Assembly: GCF_023159225.1 (NCBI RefSeq)
Contig: NC_063184.1
Span: forward strand, 18,341,528 to 18,405,527
Direction: 5' to 3'
From: Perognathus longimembris pacificus
Lineage: Eukaryota > Chordata > Mammalia > Rodentia > Heteromyidae
Length of the DNA stretch: 64,000 bases
Part shown: positions 52,523 through 55,428 of the stretch, one piece after another
How positions within the stretch are numbered: the stretch's first letter is position 1
Layout of the letters: each line of letters opens with the position of its first letter
The notes under the pieces: model-generated
The model's input: the letters and a program-made list of their open reading frames with translations, nothing else
Databases searched by the model: none
What the model was told of the DNA's origin: nothing
Translations under genes and position numbers: made by a program

Positions 52523-54983
52523 AACCCAGAGTTAAGTTCAGTGAAGCTGGGACTATCTTATAGCACACCAAGATGACTGCTAATGATACTTCAGCAAATA
52601 CTTCTGGAGGGATAAAATTTGCTTTAGGAAAAGTTTTAGTAGAGCAGTAGGGGGTCTCAAATTTAATAACAACTGTCTCCTCTCTTAGGCACACCGGAAA
52701 ATGGAAATGATCAGTAAGTAAGGCCATGCCACAATTTCGCCTGAGAACTTATTACCATACTATTTACAGGGGGAAGTGGTTCTATATTACACTTGGGGGA
52801 TTTTTTTCTTCAGACAAAAAAAAGAAACAATGTAGAAAGTATCACACACCGGATTTCACTGTTTCCCAGAGCTGTCTGTAATTTAACAGAGAAAATTTCC
52901 AAACTTAAGATTACTCTTCAACAGACATAAAAGGATAAAATAGAAAATGGCTAACTAGAAAATCATGTGTATTTATTGGTAGAAATATCTCAGAAAATTG
53001 TAGCTACAGATTTAACATTGTTTTGCCAATGCAATGTTCAATGCATTTGTCAGCTAGGGGGAATTGTACCTCCATCCTGAGCTGTGTCTGATGGGCTTTT
53101 CTTTAACAGTAGATGCTCATCCACTTTGACTCCATTCAGACAAAGCAGTTGTTGGCAATCCATTCAATTGTTGCCACCAACGTGTAGCAAGGAGACATGA
53201 CAAATTGTTTTCATGTCAAGAAATATCTGTGATTCTGTTATCTTTGTTGACCCAAATTTGTAGCCTGCATTTCATTTTGTATTTCATTAGGTAGTGGATA
53301 TTGGAAATAAAGTCTCTAAGTCACCTACACATTTGGATTAAAAATGGAGGAATTAAGCTTTGAACCTATTGGGATCTGAAAAGGAATGGGTGAGAACATG
53401 TGATGGAAGTAGACAGTTCCATAGGAGTACCATAGGTTCTCAGGACCCCAAAAGAAGGGCCATCCTCAGAGCTCAGAAGCTTCCCATAAGTTTGGAAGCA
53501 CTTTTGCATGGTCTGTCCCATAGTCCAGAAGGCCCACGTGATTGGACTTTGTGACATGTCCCCAACCAACCATTCAATGGACAAATATGTCAGCTGGTGA
53601 TCTCTACTGTAATACAGTGATGGAGATTTGCTGGCTTGATTCCAAGAGAACTAGGAAGTGAGAGATAGAAAGACACTGCGTCTGTGTAAAGACAGACAAG
53701 TGTAGCCCTAGATGCACATAAAACACATCTGCCCTTTCACAGCCCCCATGTTGTGGCACTGACAGTGTTCTCTGCTTCCCATAGACCTCAGTCTGATAAA
53801 GAAAGTGTGAAGCTGCTCACAGTGAAGACAATTTCTCATGAGTCTGGTAAGTTTCCAGTTGGCAGATGAGAACGGGCAAGTTTGAAATCTAACTCTACCC
53901 TTGGATGAGGTTCATCTGGAACATAACCAAAAACAAAAAAAACCCCACAATTTTTCTAGATATCACCAAGTAGTAACTCTCAATAATGCTGATGCTTCTG
54001 TGTGAAGGAAAGATGAGCCCTAGAAATATTGTTTTATAAGATTGTTGGACTATGAGCCTTTAAGGTTTGGTTTCTACGTGTGCTCCAATGGTCATGTGAT
54101 TATGACTGCCCATATATCTTACTCTGCAAAAATGCCAGAGATTATATTAACTTTGTTGACAGGATTTTCTTAATTATTACTCTTGTTTTGTGTCACTTTT
54201 GGCAATGATTGTATGTAGTCATTGGAACCAATTAAAACGCAAATAATGTTCCATATCATGCTAGATGATTTTAATTGAATTTCCCAATAAAGATAAAATA
54301 CAATTTCTAGGTTGATAAAATCTACTTTGTTTCTAATTTCTTAGCTATGTTTATTTGATTTGGAATGTAAGTCATTCAGAATACCTGGTGTGATTGATAT
54401 TAGTTATATTTGTATCAAGAACAATAAAAATGAGTTGTTAGCTAGCTCTTAAAATGAAAAGCACAGACTTTTTTTCTTGTTTTGAGTAGAGCAAATATTT
54501 AAGAACAGATTTCACAAAACAGATAAGTTAAAGCCAATTATAAGTCTCTCAAAATGATTCTTGTAACTCTAATTTAAATATCAAGTTACATTCATATATT
54601 TGTAATAATCAGTCCTCCCAAATTTTACTTTGACAGAATGGTCTGGAAATATTTGGGTTACAATAGCATGAAAACTTCAAAATGGCGAACTATATTATAA
54701 ATATGGAAAGTCTTCAACAATAGTTTTGTAATGTGAGATGCTATTAATGTGGTCTCACATCAAGAGCAAGTTTTCCAATGCTGAATGTGAATCCAAACTC
54801 ATGCTGGCCATTACAACTAGAAGAGAGAATAGCAGAGGGAATAATAGTTCCCAAAGCTGGCATAGATGGGCTCAGCCCCATGTGTGAGTCATTTTCTCCT
54901 GAGAAAGATCCCTTGTGTTTTTGTGTCTCTTACATTCTTTGAGGCAAGTACTTCTTTCCTACCCACCCTATTAGTTAATTAGG

Positions 54984-55040
<57 letters not shown>

Positions 55041-55392
55041 CAAAGGAGCAAAATCAGAGAATAGTTAGCATCCACTCCTACATATTCCCTGACTTGACTT
55101 AAGCACCAGAGACTAGTTGAGAGAAAAAGGTCAGGAAATTAGTGAAATCATTTAGATGTGAATTACTCTTGAGCCAGCTCAAGTATGACATTGATTGGGA
55201 AAGGTTACCAAACTCAGCCTGTGGTTTGTAAGTAAGAATCACAAGATTTCCACATGCTATCTTTCTTGGGAATTCAACCAAATGTTCTGCCATCTCCTGG
55301 ATCTTGGAGCTGTGAACTGGCTTTCTCTGTCTCTTTGTCTCTCTGTCTCTGTCTGTCTCTGTCTCTCTCTCGGAGAGAGAAAGGAGATGTCT

Positions 55393-55428
<36 letters not shown>

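Larger units (their letters stand above)
48979..52688 (+). other. Emcn: Emcn intron 8
   Basis: Contains three SINE composites and a long (CA)n. 49600-51555, 51880-52240 and 52521-52688 show no recognisable repeat or gene. Confidence 0.8.
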
